NCBI RefSeq assembly: GCF_026191915.1
Contig: NZ_JAIMBY010000006.1
Coordinates: 119,921-183,920, forward strand
Origin: Acidiphilium sp. PA
GTDB taxonomy: Bacteria > Pseudomonadota > Alphaproteobacteria > Acetobacterales > Acetobacteraceae
Reading direction: 5' to 3'
Length of the DNA: 64,000 bases
Shown: in pieces, positions 1 to 8,944 of the stretch
Layout: every line of letters begins with the position of its first letter
Position numbering within the stretch: position 1 is the first letter of the stretch
Translations under genes and position numbers: made by a program
Notes under the pieces: generated by a model
The model's input: the letters and a program-made list of their open reading frames with translations, nothing else
Told to the model about the DNA's origin: nothing
Databases searched by the model: none

Positions 1-600
1 GATGCGCCGCACAGCAGCGTCACGCCCGCCCTGCCGCCGATGAGCGCGGGTGAACACGTCACCGCGGATTACCGCATCACCGGCCTGTCGCTGCGCGCCC
101 ACCCGATGGCGCTGCTGCGGCACAAACCAGCGCTCGCCGATGCGCGCCCCTGTGCTGATACGGCGACCGCGGCCGATCATTCGCGCATCGATCTGGCCGG
201 CGTCGTGGTCGTGCGCCAGCGCCCCGGCAGCGCCAAGGGTACCGTGTTCATCACGATCGAGGATGAAACCGGCATCGCCAACCTGATCGTCTGGCCGGCG
301 CATGTCCTGACCTATCGCGCCGTCATCATCGGCGCCGCGCTGATCCGCGCGCGGGGCAGGGTGCAGCGCAGCGCTGAAGGTGTGGTGCATGTCGTGGTCG
401 AGTCGCTGGCTGATCTGTCGGACCTGATCGGCACGCTCGACCTGCCGCGCGCCCGCGCCGATGAAATGCCGCCACCCGAGCCCGCACGCCGCGCAACCGT
501 CGACAATTCCCCTCATGCCCGTCCGGGAGGCGCGCCCCATGCCCGTCCCGGACATCCCCGTCATCAGCGGATCATACGCAAGAGCCGTGATTTTCACTGA
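1..600 (+). CDS. dnaE2: Error-prone DNA polymerase DnaE2 (ImuC), C-terminal end only
   Basis: The reading frame is open from base 1 to the TGA at 598-600, so the gene begins outside the window; about 199 residues are visible. The sequence has the RITGLSLRAHPMALLR stretch typical of the region before the OB fold in DnaE2. An OB-fold-like segment follows (VVVVRQRPGSAKGTVFITIED), then a polar, proline-rich tail ending in KSRDFH. DnaE2 is a translesion polymerase that works with ImuA and ImuB in SOS mutagenesis; neither partner can be seen because the upstream part is cut off. Replicative DnaE1 has a similar OB fold, but the GLSLRAHP and KGTVFITIEDETG combination fits DnaE2 better. Confidence 0.85.
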   Translation, partial: DAPHSSVTPALPPMSAGEHVTADYRITGLSLRAHPMALLRHKPALADARPCADTATAADHSRIDLAGVVVVRQRPGSAKGTVFITIEDETGIANLIVWPAHVLTYRAVIIGAALIRARGRVQRSAEGVVHVVVESLADLSDLIGTLDLPRARADEMPPPEPARRATVDNSPHARPGGAPHARPGHPRHQRIIRKSRDFH

Positions 601-672
601 CCCTGATCGTCATCATAATCATTTGTTAATCATCCTCCGCCATAATCCGCTCGAAGGATGTGAGGACGAAAA

Positions 673-1185
673 ATGGCTAAATCTCCGACGAGCACGAAAC
701 CCCAAGAGTCCGAGCCTGGCACAACCGGTGAGGCTGATGCTGCGGCGACCCCGAAAAAGCGCTCGAAACTGCTGTTGTTCGGCATTCCCGCGGCGGTCCT
801 GTTGCTGATCGGCGGCGGGCTCTGGTTCAGCGGTATTCTTCCGCATCTTCTGCATGGCCATAAGCCGGTCGTTGCAACGGGGCCGGTATTCATCAAGATT
901 CCTGAAATCGTCGCCAATCTGAACGTGCCGTCCGGTCAGGATTCCTACGCCAAGCTGGAAGCGACCCTCGAATTATCCAGCAAGGCGTCGGTGTCCCAGG
1001 TGCAGCACGACATGCCGCGCATCATCGATGTGTTTCAGACCTATCTGCGCGCGATGCGTCCGAGCGAACTACGCGGCGCCTCCGGCACCTATCGATTGCG
1101 CGAAGCGTTGATCGACCGTGTGCGAATCGCGGTGTCACCCAACGTGGTCCGCAACGTCCTGTTCGAAGAACTGATCGTGCAATGA
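673..1185 (+). CDS. fliL: Flagellar basal body-associated protein FliL
   Basis: 170 residues. A short charged cytoplasmic N-terminus is followed by one membrane segment (about residues 33-55) and a periplasmic FliL domain. Near the end, the helix and strand around RLREALIDRVRIAVSP followed by VLFEELIVQ match the C-terminal signature of the family. FliL is an inner-membrane protein around the stator that supports motor torque. The ATG at 673 follows a GGATGTGAGGA Shine-Dalgarno region. It heads a run of four same-strand genes, the last three overlapping, that looks like a flagellar transcription unit, although fliM, the usual next gene, is absent. Confidence 0.88.
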   Translation: MAKSPTSTKPQESEPGTTGEADAAATPKKRSKLLLFGIPAAVLLLIGGGLWFSGILPHLLHGHKPVVATGPVFIKIPEIVANLNVPSGQDSYAKLEATLELSSKASVSQVQHDMPRIIDVFQTYLRAMRPSELRGASGTYRLREALIDRVRIAVSPNVVRNVLFEELIVQ

Positions 1186-1245
1186 TTGGCCGCTCCCGCT
1201 TCCTGATTTGATTTTCAACCAGACAACTCTCAACGGCAGGCGAAA

Positions 1246-1695
1246 ATGATCGAAATATTCACCCATTATATTGGCTTGCTGAGCTGGCTTTTTCAAATTA
1301 CCTTCTTTTGCGCTCTCCTGGTCTCACTGACTTACGCACGCCGCCTCGATCGCTTGCTGCGGCAGGTTCGGAGCGATCATGCCCTCCTGCAGTCGGCATT
1401 GCCACAGGTCGATCTGGCTCTGACGAAAGCCGCGGCTGCGACCGATCGTCTGATGCATGATCTGCGCCGTACCGAAACCGCGCTCGGTGAAGCAACCGAG
1501 TCCGGCGAAGCCATCACCCGGAAACTGGACGATTCCATCAGCCGCGCGGTTCAACTCCTGGCATCGCCTCCCAAACACACACCGCCTCCCGAGGTTGCGC
1601 ACCAACCCGCCCCTGCGGTCACGCCCCGCACACCCGCAGGTTCAAAAAGCCGGGCCGAGCGCGATCTGGCGAGGATGTTGATTGATGCCACGTGA
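1246..1695 (+). CDS. DUF6468-like membrane-anchored coiled-coil protein of the flagellar cluster
   Basis: 149 residues. One N-terminal membrane segment (about 8-30) is followed by a long heptad-rich helix (about 32-110) and a proline-rich linker. The C-terminus is basic, ending RAERDLARMLIDAT. Small proteins of this architecture lie beside fliL/fliM in many alphaproteobacteria and are classed as DUF6468; the assignment is from layout and general pattern, not from a catalytic motif. Its stop overlaps the next gene, so it is probably translationally coupled to the MotE-like protein. The function is unknown; a scaffold role at the motor is inferred from position only. Confidence 0.65.
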   Translation: MIEIFTHYIGLLSWLFQITFFCALLVSLTYARRLDRLLRQVRSDHALLQSALPQVDLALTKAAAATDRLMHDLRRTETALGEATESGEAITRKLDDSISRAVQLLASPPKHTPPPEVAHQPAPAVTPRTPAGSKSRAERDLARMLIDAT

Positions 1696-2443
1696 TAAAA
1701 TAGCCGATGAGGAGTCGTTAATCCGCACCGAAGGGCACGATCTCCGGCAATCAAGGTCGCTGCGATTTCTGCCCGGTCTCATCGTCCTGCTGATTGGGGT
1801 GATTGCGCTGAAGACGGCGACGCTGATCGAAATTTCCTTCGCTCAGGCTGCGCCTACGGCGCCGCCGGCCACTGCTGCCGCACCGCCATCCGCAGGCGCG
1901 GCTCAGGCATCAGCGAAACAGTCATCGGCGCGGTATCGACCCGTGAGCAACTGGACCGATCGCCCGCCGCCGCCGCCGATGTGCCGTCCGGACCCGGTGA
2001 GCGAGGCCGGTGAGACCAAAATTCTCCTGCATCTTAAGGCGCGTGAAGTGGCATTGGCCGCACGTGCCAAGGCTCTCGACCAGGAACAACTGCAGCTCGA
2101 TGCAACCAAGGCCGCGCTGGCGCGTCAGGTCGCTGCCCTGAAACCGCTGGCGGCGCGGCTCGAAGCGATGAACACCGCACAGCACAGGGCGGACGAGGCA
2201 AAATGGGCATCGCTGGTCGCCACCTACGGCGCGATGGACCCACGCAGCGCGGCGCGCATTTTCGACGGACTCGATCCGACAATCGTTTTCCATGTCCTGA
2301 AGCATATGAATAACCGTAAATCGGCCGCTATTCTTGCGGGCATGTCGCCGGCCACCGCGCAGGCGATCACGGAACGCCTCGCTGGCAGCCCGGTACAAGC
2401 CATACAGCCGGCCAATGCATTGCTGCCGGATGGCGCGCCATGA
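1685..2443 (+). CDS. MotE-like flagellar motor protein with MgtE_N domain
   Basis: 252 residues from the ATG at 1685; a TTG one codon upstream is possible but has no advantage. One membrane segment (about 29-50) is followed by an Ala/Pro-rich linker and a coiled coil (about 112-165). An MgtE N-terminal/FliG-like helical domain is at the end (about 176-240), with YGAMDPRSAARIFDGL and MNNRKSAAILAGMSPATAQ. This is the layout of MotE, a periplasmic chaperone for MotC in rhizobia, and of similar motor-accessory proteins. It overlaps the upstream gene by 11 bases and the downstream gene by an ATGA, so the three are likely translated together. MotE is a family-level guess. Confidence 0.62.
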   Translation: MPRDKIADEESLIRTEGHDLRQSRSLRFLPGLIVLLIGVIALKTATLIEISFAQAAPTAPPATAAAPPSAGAAQASAKQSSARYRPVSNWTDRPPPPPMCRPDPVSEAGETKILLHLKAREVALAARAKALDQEQLQLDATKAALARQVAALKPLAARLEAMNTAQHRADEAKWASLVATYGAMDPRSAARIFDGLDPTIVFHVLKHMNNRKSAAILAGMSPATAQAITERLAGSPVQAIQPANALLPDGAP

Positions 2444-4833
2444 GCCGCCGATCCTTCTCGTCGTTCCGGGCATGCTGGGTACTCGTGATCGGGTTGATAT
2501 CGACCACCCTGGCTGGCCGGCCGGCTCTCGCGCAGACGACAAGCGATCCGTCCTATTGGTTTCGTGTCCTCCTGCCGCCGAATCTGGTCCCGTCGCAGAT
2601 CGGCCACGCGAGCTTCCGGCTTGGCTCAAATGACATTCTGATCTTTGCGGCCGACTTACCGGTCGAACTCGGGGCCCTGCAGGAGATCACCAAGATCCAG
2701 ACCGCCGCCGTCCATCATCTGCCGAATGCCACGATCCTGACGATCCCCTTGCCGGCGGGGCAGGTCCTCAATGTGGTCCCGGCACAGAATTCGTTCCACG
2801 TCGTTCTGGGCAAACTGCAGGGCACCAAAGCGATCAATCCGTCCTACGCTCATGGGCACATCGTCTTCCCGACCGCTGCGCCGGGTGCGGTCATTACGGT
2901 TGCGCTGCCCGATCGAAGTGAGCCCTTGCTGGTTGGTACGGTTATGAATAATGCAGCGCTGGGGCTCGATCTGCAGGGGCCGGGTTATGCGACGATCCCG
3001 GCCGTCAGCGGCGTCGTCGTTGCCGCGTCGTCGGACGATCTGGCGATGTCTGCCGATCATGCCGGCTTCGTCCTGGCATCGAGCGATCCGGCCGCCCCGC
3101 TGGCGGTCGGCAATCCGCCGGTTTCAGGCACTCTCACGGCTTCGCCAGATCACATCGGGGGGCTCGATCTGCCGCATGGCACGATCCAGGCGCTGCGGGC
3201 GCGGATGGAACAGGCGCAACGCCGTGTTGCCGCGGCACCGCCATTGGCGCGCCGCGCTCAATCGTTGCGGCTCGCACGCGTGTTGCTCTCCCTCGGTCTT
3301 GGTCCCGAGGCAGAGGGCGTCTTGGTCGATATGCTCCGCAGTGATCCTGCCGCCGCCGATGACCCGCAGCGGCTCGCTCTGCTTGCGGTTGCAAGCGTGC
3401 TAGCTCACCGGCCTCTGCCGCACGCGGCGGCAACGTCACCGCCGGCGTTGGCCACACCGACGGACCGACTTTGGCGTGGACTTGCACGCGCCGAGCAGGG
3501 CGATGTGATCAAGGCTGCGCCCATGATCACACCCGGATTGCCGCGCCTGATCGCGGCACCGGTATTGCTCCGGCACGAGGTGGCGCCGCTCACCGCTGAA
3601 ACACTGATCGCGGCCGGGGACGTCGCGCCGGCTAAAACCCTGCTCGAAGCCATGCCGCACGACCGCAATCTGGCTCTCGCGCGGGCCGAACTACGCGAGT
3701 CCGAACATCACCCGCACGCGGCCTTGCGCGCCTATCATGCGCTGCTCGACAGTCCAGACCAACGGACGGCGGGCATCGCCCGGTATCGATGGATCATGCT
3801 GCGGGTTCAACTCCATCAGATCGATGCCCGCACCGCCGCCGCGTCGCTCGGACGGCACGTCTATGAATGGCGCGCGCCGCGTCATGAGCTCAACGTCCGA
3901 ATCGCGATGGCGCGCCTGTCGGCCACCGCCGGCCAGTGGCCGCAGGCTTTCGCCGATCTGGGGCGGGCTAGTCACCTGTTTCCCGGCCAGACCTCAAAAA
4001 TCCTGTCGGTCCGCCAGGAATTGTTCAAGGAAATGATCGCATCGCACGCGTTGAAGACATTATCGCCGCTGGCCGCCGTCACTGTCATCAACGAGAACCT
4101 CGACCTTGTCCCGCCTGGTGATGCCGGGGTGCCGATCCTCGGTATACTGTCCGATCGGCTGATCGCGTTGGGACTGCCGGATCAGGCTGCGGGCGTCCTG
4201 CGCCAGCTCATCGCGCATTCATCCGACGACGAGACGCGGGCGCATGCAGGCTATGTCCTTGCCGGTCTGGAACTTACGGCGCATCACCTCGCCAAGGCCC
4301 AGGCCGCGCTGACTGCAACCGAATTTCCCGATATCAGCGCGCCGCTTGCTTCATCGCGTGCACTGCTTGCAACTGAAATCGCAGCGCGCGACGGTGCTGG
4401 CCCCGATCTGACTTCCTTGACGCGCTCGCCCGATCCATCTGCCGTCCGGGTCGCAACCCAGGTCGCGGCTAAGCGGCACGATTGGCCGGCGCTCGAACAA
4501 GCGGAGCGAAAACTCGCCGCGGTCACGGTTCCGGCGACAGGCCCGCTTGATCACAAACAAGCGCAGACCATTTTGCAATGGGCCGTTGCGGCGTCTCATC
4601 TCAAAGATGGCTCAACTTTGGCGCAGCTGCGCCAGGCATACCAGTCGCGCCTGCCGGCGGGCCGGGCGGCGGACCTGTTCGCAACGATAACTGGGTCTCC
4701 CTTGCCGGCGCAGACCGGCCTGTCACAGGCGCTGGCTCAGATTGCGGCAATCGAACGGGTGGGAGCCACTGTCGCGGCGAAACCACACGCCGTGAAACCA
4801 CCGGGCAAGTCAGCCGGTCAGTCGGAAAAATGA
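2440..4833 (+). CDS. Large secreted helical-repeat protein of the flagellar cluster (unknown)
   Basis: 797 residues, with a signal peptide (about 1-31, cleavage near GRPALAQ). A beta-rich N-terminal half (about 35-230) is followed by a long alpha-helical, TPR-like region (about 240-770) and a basic tail. I do not recognise a named family. The start overlaps the preceding stop as ATGA, so it is co-translated with the MotE-like protein and probably acts in the periplasm with the motor. A MotC-like role is conceivable, since MotC is the partner of MotE, but no residue evidence supports it. Its last 16 bases overlap the end of the convergent methyltransferase gene. Confidence 0.7.
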   Translation: MSRRSFSSFRACWVLVIGLISTTLAGRPALAQTTSDPSYWFRVLLPPNLVPSQIGHASFRLGSNDILIFAADLPVELGALQEITKIQTAAVHHLPNATILTIPLPAGQVLNVVPAQNSFHVVLGKLQGTKAINPSYAHGHIVFPTAAPGAVITVALPDRSEPLLVGTVMNNAALGLDLQGPGYATIPAVSGVVVAASSDDLAMSADHAGFVLASSDPAAPLAVGNPPVSGTLTASPDHIGGLDLPHGTIQALRARMEQAQRRVAAAPPLARRAQSLRLARVLLSLGLGPEAEGVLVDMLRSDPAAADDPQRLALLAVASVLAHRPLPHAAATSPPALATPTDRLWRGLARAEQGDVIKAAPMITPGLPRLIAAPVLLRHEVAPLTAETLIAAGDVAPAKTLLEAMPHDRNLALARAELRESEHHPHAALRAYHALLDSPDQRTAGIARYRWIMLRVQLHQIDARTAAASLGRHVYEWRAPRHELNVRIAMARLSATAGQWPQAFADLGRASHLFPGQTSKILSVRQELFKEMIASHALKTLSPLAAVTVINENLDLVPPGDAGVPILGILSDRLIALGLPDQAAGVLRQLIAHSSDDETRAHAGYVLAGLELTAHHLAKAQAALTATEFPDISAPLASSRALLATEIAARDGAGPDLTSLTRSPDPSAVRVATQVAAKRHDWPALEQAERKLAAVTVPATGPLDHKQAQTILQWAVAASHLKDGSTLAQLRQAYQSRLPAGRAADLFATITGSPLPAQTGLSQALAQIAAIERVGATVAAKPHAVKPPGKSAGQSEK

Positions 4834-5549
4834 TCTGAAAGCCCGGCGCCATCGCGCAGGATCGCCTCTGCCCCGGGCGTGAAGCCGTTATCGTCATGGA
4901 GGATCAGGCCCGGTTGCAGCGTCACCGGACCGCGCGCCTGTTTTTTCGATTGAATGATGACCAGTTTGGCAGCCCGACCGCGCCGCGGCCAGAACGGTAC
5001 GATCCGGCAGGCCCCGAACCCCGCCCGGGTCATGGCGACGAGACACTGATCGATCGACCCTGCCGGCAGAATAAAGGTCAACGTCCCATGAAACCTGACG
5101 ACCGTACCCAGCGCTGCGGCCCAATCAGCCAATAATCCGCCGCCAGCGCGGTGAGCGGTGCGACGTCCCGCATCGGGCGAGGGTGTATCGAGCAGCGAAC
5201 GCCAGGGCGGGTTCGCAAAGGCGTGATCGAACGGCTGGCTGATGGGCAGGCGGATGACGTCGGCCGCCACCGCGTGCAATGCCGTCATCGCGTTGATCCG
5301 GAAATTATCGGCCGCAAGCGCGGCAAGGCCGGGGTCGCGCTCGATCCCGATCCCTTCGAGCCCGCTAACCCGGTAGCCGAGGCAGAGCAGACCAGCGCCG
5401 GCGCCAGTGCCGGCTTCGATGACGCGCTGCCCCGCGCGGGCCGGGATCATGGCGGCCAGAAGCACCGGCTCGAGCCCGCTTCGATGCCCGCGTGCCGTCT
5501 GCCGATACTGCAGTTTGCCGCCAAGCAGTGTTCCCGCCGTGTAGGTCAC
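4818..5549 (-). CDS. tRNA1(Val) (adenine37-N6)-methyltransferase-like protein (TrmN6/YfiC family)
   Basis: 243 residues. It is a class I SAM-dependent methyltransferase: motif I is VIEAGTGAGAGLLCL (about 44-58), an acidic residue follows in EGIGIERD, and the N6-adenine methyltransferase motif NPPW lies at about 112-115. The N-terminal GGKLQYRQTARGHRSGLEPVLLAA is typical of the YfiC/TrmN6 group, which methylates A37 of tRNA-Val. The start is GTG at 5549, overlapping the TGA of the DUF2007-like gene upstream. That pair (DUF2007 then methyltransferase, divergent from a polyprenyl synthase) is a common alphaproteobacterial arrangement. The exact substrate is inferred from family. Confidence 0.8.
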   Translation of the reverse strand: MTYTAGTLLGGKLQYRQTARGHRSGLEPVLLAAMIPARAGQRVIEAGTGAGAGLLCLGYRVSGLEGIGIERDPGLAALAADNFRINAMTALHAVAADVIRLPISQPFDHAFANPPWRSLLDTPSPDAGRRTAHRAGGGLLADWAAALGTVVRFHGTLTFILPAGSIDQCLVAMTRAGFGACRIVPFWPRRGRAAKLVIIQSKKQARGPVTLQPGLILHDDNGFTPGAEAILRDGAGLSDHFSD

Positions 5550-5752
5550 GCTTCGCCCGCTTCCTGCAGCACGCGCCTTGCCTGCGCGGCCTCATCCACG
5601 GCGACGGCGATCCGGCGCGGGAACATGCCGATGTTACCCTCGGTGGCGGCGATATTCTGGTCCAGCATCACCGGCGAAAGTCCGGCATCGCGCAGGAGTG
5701 CCATCAGAAAACTGAGCCGTATCGTGTCGTTCGATGCGATGATCACTTCCAT
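5546..5752 (-). CDS. DUF2007-like small protein
   Basis: 68 residues from the ATG at 5752. The sequence starts MEVIIASNDTIRLSFLMALL and ends with RRIAVAVDEAAQARRVLQEAGEA. Small single-domain proteins of this pattern, annotated as putative signal-transducing DUF2007, have an alpha-beta plait fold. An upstream in-frame extension to 5857 is unlikely because it is rich in Arg/Gly and would run into the divergent ispB leader. The stop overlaps the GTG start of the methyltransferase. The function is not known. Confidence 0.72.
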   Translation of the reverse strand: MEVIIASNDTIRLSFLMALLRDAGLSPVMLDQNIAATEGNIGMFPRRIAVAVDEAAQARRVLQEAGEA

Positions 5753-5850
5753 GCTGCGGTTCGTGCTCCCTGAGTTGCGTCGCGCGCCGGCGCCCGCTCG
5801 CCTTGACCCTCGATGATCGAGGCCGATATGCTGTAGCGATCGTCGATAAC

Positions 5851-6906
5851 ATGACAAGGTTGAAACCGCCTGTGGATGGTCTGCTGACTTCAGAGCCCGA
5901 TGCCGTCACGACCAGCGCCCCGGCCGGGGGCGATGCGCTGCAGCGGCTCGCGTCATTGCTCGCGGGCGATCTGGCCGCCACCAACGCCGCGATCATCGCG
6001 CGCATGGCCAGCGAGGTCGAACTGATCCCCCAACTGGCCGCACATCTCATTGCAGCCGGCGGCAAGCGATTGCGGCCATTGCTGACCTTGGCATCGGCCC
6101 GCCTCTGCGGCTACCGGGGCGAGCGTCACGTGCGGCTCGCCGCATGTGTTGAGTTCATCCATACCGCGACTTTGCTGCATGACGACGTGGTCGATGAAAG
6201 TGATCTCCGGCGCGGCCTTGCGAGTGCCAATGCCGTATTCGGCAACAAGGCCTCGGTCCTGGTTGGCGATTTCCTGTTCGCCCGCGCGTTCGAATTGATG
6301 GTGGCGGACGGATCGCTCGAAGTCCTGCGCATCCTGTGCAACGCCTCCGCCACGATTGCCGAGGGTGAGGTTCTGCAGCTATCGACTCAGAACGATCTGG
6401 GTACCGATATCCCGCGCTATTTCAAGGTGATCGAAGGTAAAACCGCCGCATTGTTCGCCGCCGCGTGCGAGGTCGGCGCGGTCGTGGCGCAGCGCGATGC
6501 CGCGACCTGTGCCGCGCTATCGGCGTATGGTTCGGCTCTGGGCATGGCGTTCCAACTGATCGATGACGCGCTGGATTACGCGGCTGACCAGGATGAGCTC
6601 GGCAAGACGGTGGGTGATGACTTCCGCGAAGGCAAGCTGACCTATCCGGTCCTGATCGCCTATGCCGATGGCGATGCTCAGGAAAGACGGTTCTGGCAGC
6701 GCACCATCGAAGCCGGCGATCAGAGCGATGCAGACTTAAAGACGGCGTTCGACCTGATCGCCCGGCACGACGCCATCGGCCGTACCATTGCGCGGGCCCA
6801 GGCCTTCGCGCTCGATGCAAAGGCGGCGCTCGCGCCGTTGCCGGACGATCCGGTCCGCGGTCTGATGATGGAAGCGGCCGATTATGCGGTATCACGCCGT
6901 CGTTGA
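5851..6906 (+). CDS. ispB: Polyprenyl diphosphate synthase (octaprenyl/decaprenyl type)
   Basis: 351 residues from the ATG at 5851; a TTG at 5803 would add 16 residues but lies further into the divergent promoter. It is an all-helical trans-prenyltransferase that makes the C40-C50 side chain of ubiquinone. Motifs are GGKRLRPLL (substrate binding), the first Asp-rich motif in LLHDDVVDESDLRRG, and the second in QLIDDALDYAADQDELGK. The KLTYPVL stretch near the end is also typical. The 98 bases between it and the divergent DUF2007-like gene must hold both promoters. Chain length cannot be decided from sequence alone. Confidence 0.9.
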   Translation: MTRLKPPVDGLLTSEPDAVTTSAPAGGDALQRLASLLAGDLAATNAAIIARMASEVELIPQLAAHLIAAGGKRLRPLLTLASARLCGYRGERHVRLAACVEFIHTATLLHDDVVDESDLRRGLASANAVFGNKASVLVGDFLFARAFELMVADGSLEVLRILCNASATIAEGEVLQLSTQNDLGTDIPRYFKVIEGKTAALFAAACEVGAVVAQRDAATCAALSAYGSALGMAFQLIDDALDYAADQDELGKTVGDDFREGKLTYPVLIAYADGDAQERRFWQRTIEAGDQSDADLKTAFDLIARHDAIGRTIARAQAFALDAKAALAPLPDDPVRGLMMEAADYAVSRRR

Positions 6907-6915
6907 AGCGTCAGC

Positions 6916-8799
6916 CTAGGTCGCGATCACGATGCTCCCCCGGCGTGCCTTTGCCCGGTAGAGTGCCTTGTCGGCGCGCTCGATGAAAATCTGCGGTGTT
7001 AAAATTGAATTCGGGCATAGGCAATCGATCCCGACGCTTACCGTCAGAAAACCGCAGGGCGATTTTTCATGAACGATCTGCAGGTCCCGGACGCCATCCC
7101 TGATCCGTTCGGCGACCGCCCTTGCACCACTTAAAAACGTGCCGGGTAGAATAACGGCAAACTCCTCGCCCCCGATCCGGCTTGCCAGATCAGCCGGCCG
7201 CAGCGCACCGGTCCCGACGATCGTCGCAAGTTGTTGCAGCGCGATGTCGCCCGTCGGATGGCCATACGCATCGTTATAGGCTTTGAACAGGTCGACATCG
7301 ATCAGAATGAGGGCAATGTCGAGTTGTTCGCGCAGCGCGCGGCGCCATTCCTTGTCGAGATGATCGTTGAAGCGCCGGCGATTGGCGAGTCCGGTGAGAG
7401 GATCGGTATTGGCCAGGAGATCGAGGCGGATCAGATCCGCCTTGCGGCGGTCATCCTCGGCACGGCGGCTCGAAATATCGCGCACGACGCTGACGACTTC
7501 GACACGCTGACCGGATTGTCCCGCCGCGATCCGGGTTTTGACCTCGGTCCAGATCGGGCCGCCGCTCCCATTCGGCTGCAATCGAAGTTCAGTGGTAACT
7601 TCGGGAGTGCCGTCGCACAGGGTGGCTAAGGAACGTCGGACCGATGTCTTGTCTTCCGGATGGATCAGATCGAACGCCGACCGGCCGGCAAGCGCGTTGT
7701 TGGCGATGCCGAGTAGCCGCGCTGCCGCCGGCGATGCATACAAGATCGTGCCGTCCTGCAGAGTGACGAGAATGGTATCGGCCGAGACATCCGCCAGGAG
7801 TTTGTAATGCGCGGCACGGGCGATGATTGCGGCCTTCTGGCGGCGCAATTGGGCAATCATCCGTGCATGCCGTTCAAACGATAGGGCAATCGGGATGGAT
7901 GACAGAAAACTCGCGCCGATCAGCGATTGCAGGATCAGGATGCGCGCTGCGATACTGTCCGGTTCCAACGCAATGATCGGACCATGTCCGGCAGCCGTCC
8001 GCCACAGGGCAAAAACCGCCAGACCGGTCACGCCGACGCACGAAACTTCAAAACCGGCGACCATGCCCAGAAAGGCGAACAGCAACGGCATGAAAAATAA
8101 CGGCGTAGGGCTGCTTTGCTGCAAGACCGCGGTCAACAAGACGAGACAGATTGCCAACGCCAAAATTGCGCTCAAGCGTCGATTCGCGCGGCACCAGTGT
8201 CGGTGCGTCCGGTCAAGCAGGACCATGGTGCCAGCCGTGAAAATCAGATTCCCCAGCGCGTGGGACGCAAACCAGACAAGCCATGCCGCGCCGTAATGAT
8301 CCGTGCCAACAGACGGGCCGATGGCGGCACCGACAGCGGCCCCGAGGGCCGGCCCGACAACACCGATGGCGAACGTGAGCTTGAGCAGGCCATTCAGCCG
8401 CCGCAATCGCGGCCTGGCCCCCAGTGGCAACCAGGCGATCACTGCGGCACTGGCAATTTCGATGGTGTTTGCCCCGGCCCATGAGAAAGACGTTAGCCAA
8501 GCCGCGCCGGCTGCCAGGCTGGCAAACACGACGCCCGCAGCACTCGCGGTCATGATCGCGGCGGGGAGGCGCCATTCAGTTGGCTGGCGTATCAACAATA
8601 ACGCGAGCGGCAGCGCATTCGCCGGCCAGCACGCTGGCACGCGGTCACCGAAGCGGCACGCAAACAGGCTGATCGCGGTCAGTGCTGCGACGGTGACCGC
8701 AACGGCGAGCAATGCCCCGGCCGTTCCCGCACGCCGCCGGTTGTCTTGGCCACCGGTGTCGCTGTGCAGCAGCGGATCCAGCCAACCGAGCCTTACCAC
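6916..8799 (-). CDS. Membrane PAS-GGDEF diguanylate cyclase (MASE1-like sensor)
   Basis: 627 residues, GTG start at 8799. An N-terminal membrane region with about eight or nine hydrophobic segments (about 22-320) resembles MASE1. It is followed by a PAS domain (about 340-455, with ILYASPAAARLLGI and IWTEVKTRI), a linker helix and a GGDEF domain (about 462-625). The active site is GGEEF at about 543-547. An RPAD motif (RxxD) lies five residues before it, so the c-di-GMP inhibitory site is intact. The enzyme should make c-di-GMP at the inner membrane in response to an unknown signal. With flagellar genes nearby, motility is a plausible target, but that is inference. A strong inverted repeat lies just upstream (8846-8893). 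Confidence 0.87.
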   Translation of the reverse strand: MVRLGWLDPLLHSDTGGQDNRRRAGTAGALLAVAVTVAALTAISLFACRFGDRVPACWPANALPLALLLIRQPTEWRLPAAIMTASAAGVVFASLAAGAAWLTSFSWAGANTIEIASAAVIAWLPLGARPRLRRLNGLLKLTFAIGVVGPALGAAVGAAIGPSVGTDHYGAAWLVWFASHALGNLIFTAGTMVLLDRTHRHWCRANRRLSAILALAICLVLLTAVLQQSSPTPLFFMPLLFAFLGMVAGFEVSCVGVTGLAVFALWRTAAGHGPIIALEPDSIAARILILQSLIGASFLSSIPIALSFERHARMIAQLRRQKAAIIARAAHYKLLADVSADTILVTLQDGTILYASPAAARLLGIANNALAGRSAFDLIHPEDKTSVRRSLATLCDGTPEVTTELRLQPNGSGGPIWTEVKTRIAAGQSGQRVEVVSVVRDISSRRAEDDRRKADLIRLDLLANTDPLTGLANRRRFNDHLDKEWRRALREQLDIALILIDVDLFKAYNDAYGHPTGDIALQQLATIVGTGALRPADLASRIGGEEFAVILPGTFLSGARAVAERIRDGVRDLQIVHEKSPCGFLTVSVGIDCLCPNSILTPQIFIERADKALYRAKARRGSIVIAT

Positions 8800-8845
8800 A
8801 GCCGAGGCCGGCGCAATCGCTTTTGAAGAGAATACACAAATCTTC

Positions 8846-8893
8846 CCTGATCTGAGTCGAAACCATCAATTCTGGTTTCGACATCAAATCAGG
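8846..8893. promoter_or_regulatory. Long inverted repeat upstream of the diguanylate cyclase
   Basis: Perfect 10-bp arms GTCGAAACCA (8856-8865) and TGGTTTCGAC (8873-8882) are separated by 7 bases. The symmetry extends imperfectly to about 20 bp per arm: CCTGATCTGA on the left pairs against ATCAAATCAGG on the right. It lies between the stop of the alpha/beta hydrolase and the GTG of the cyclase, both on the minus strand. It could be an operator for the cyclase or a hairpin after the hydrolase. The lack of a T-run on either side argues against a simple intrinsic terminator. Confidence 0.6.
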
Positions 8894-8944
8894 TTCAGAT
8901 TAAAAAGCCGTTAAGGTGAAGTTGGGATAGTGCTAAACTATCGT

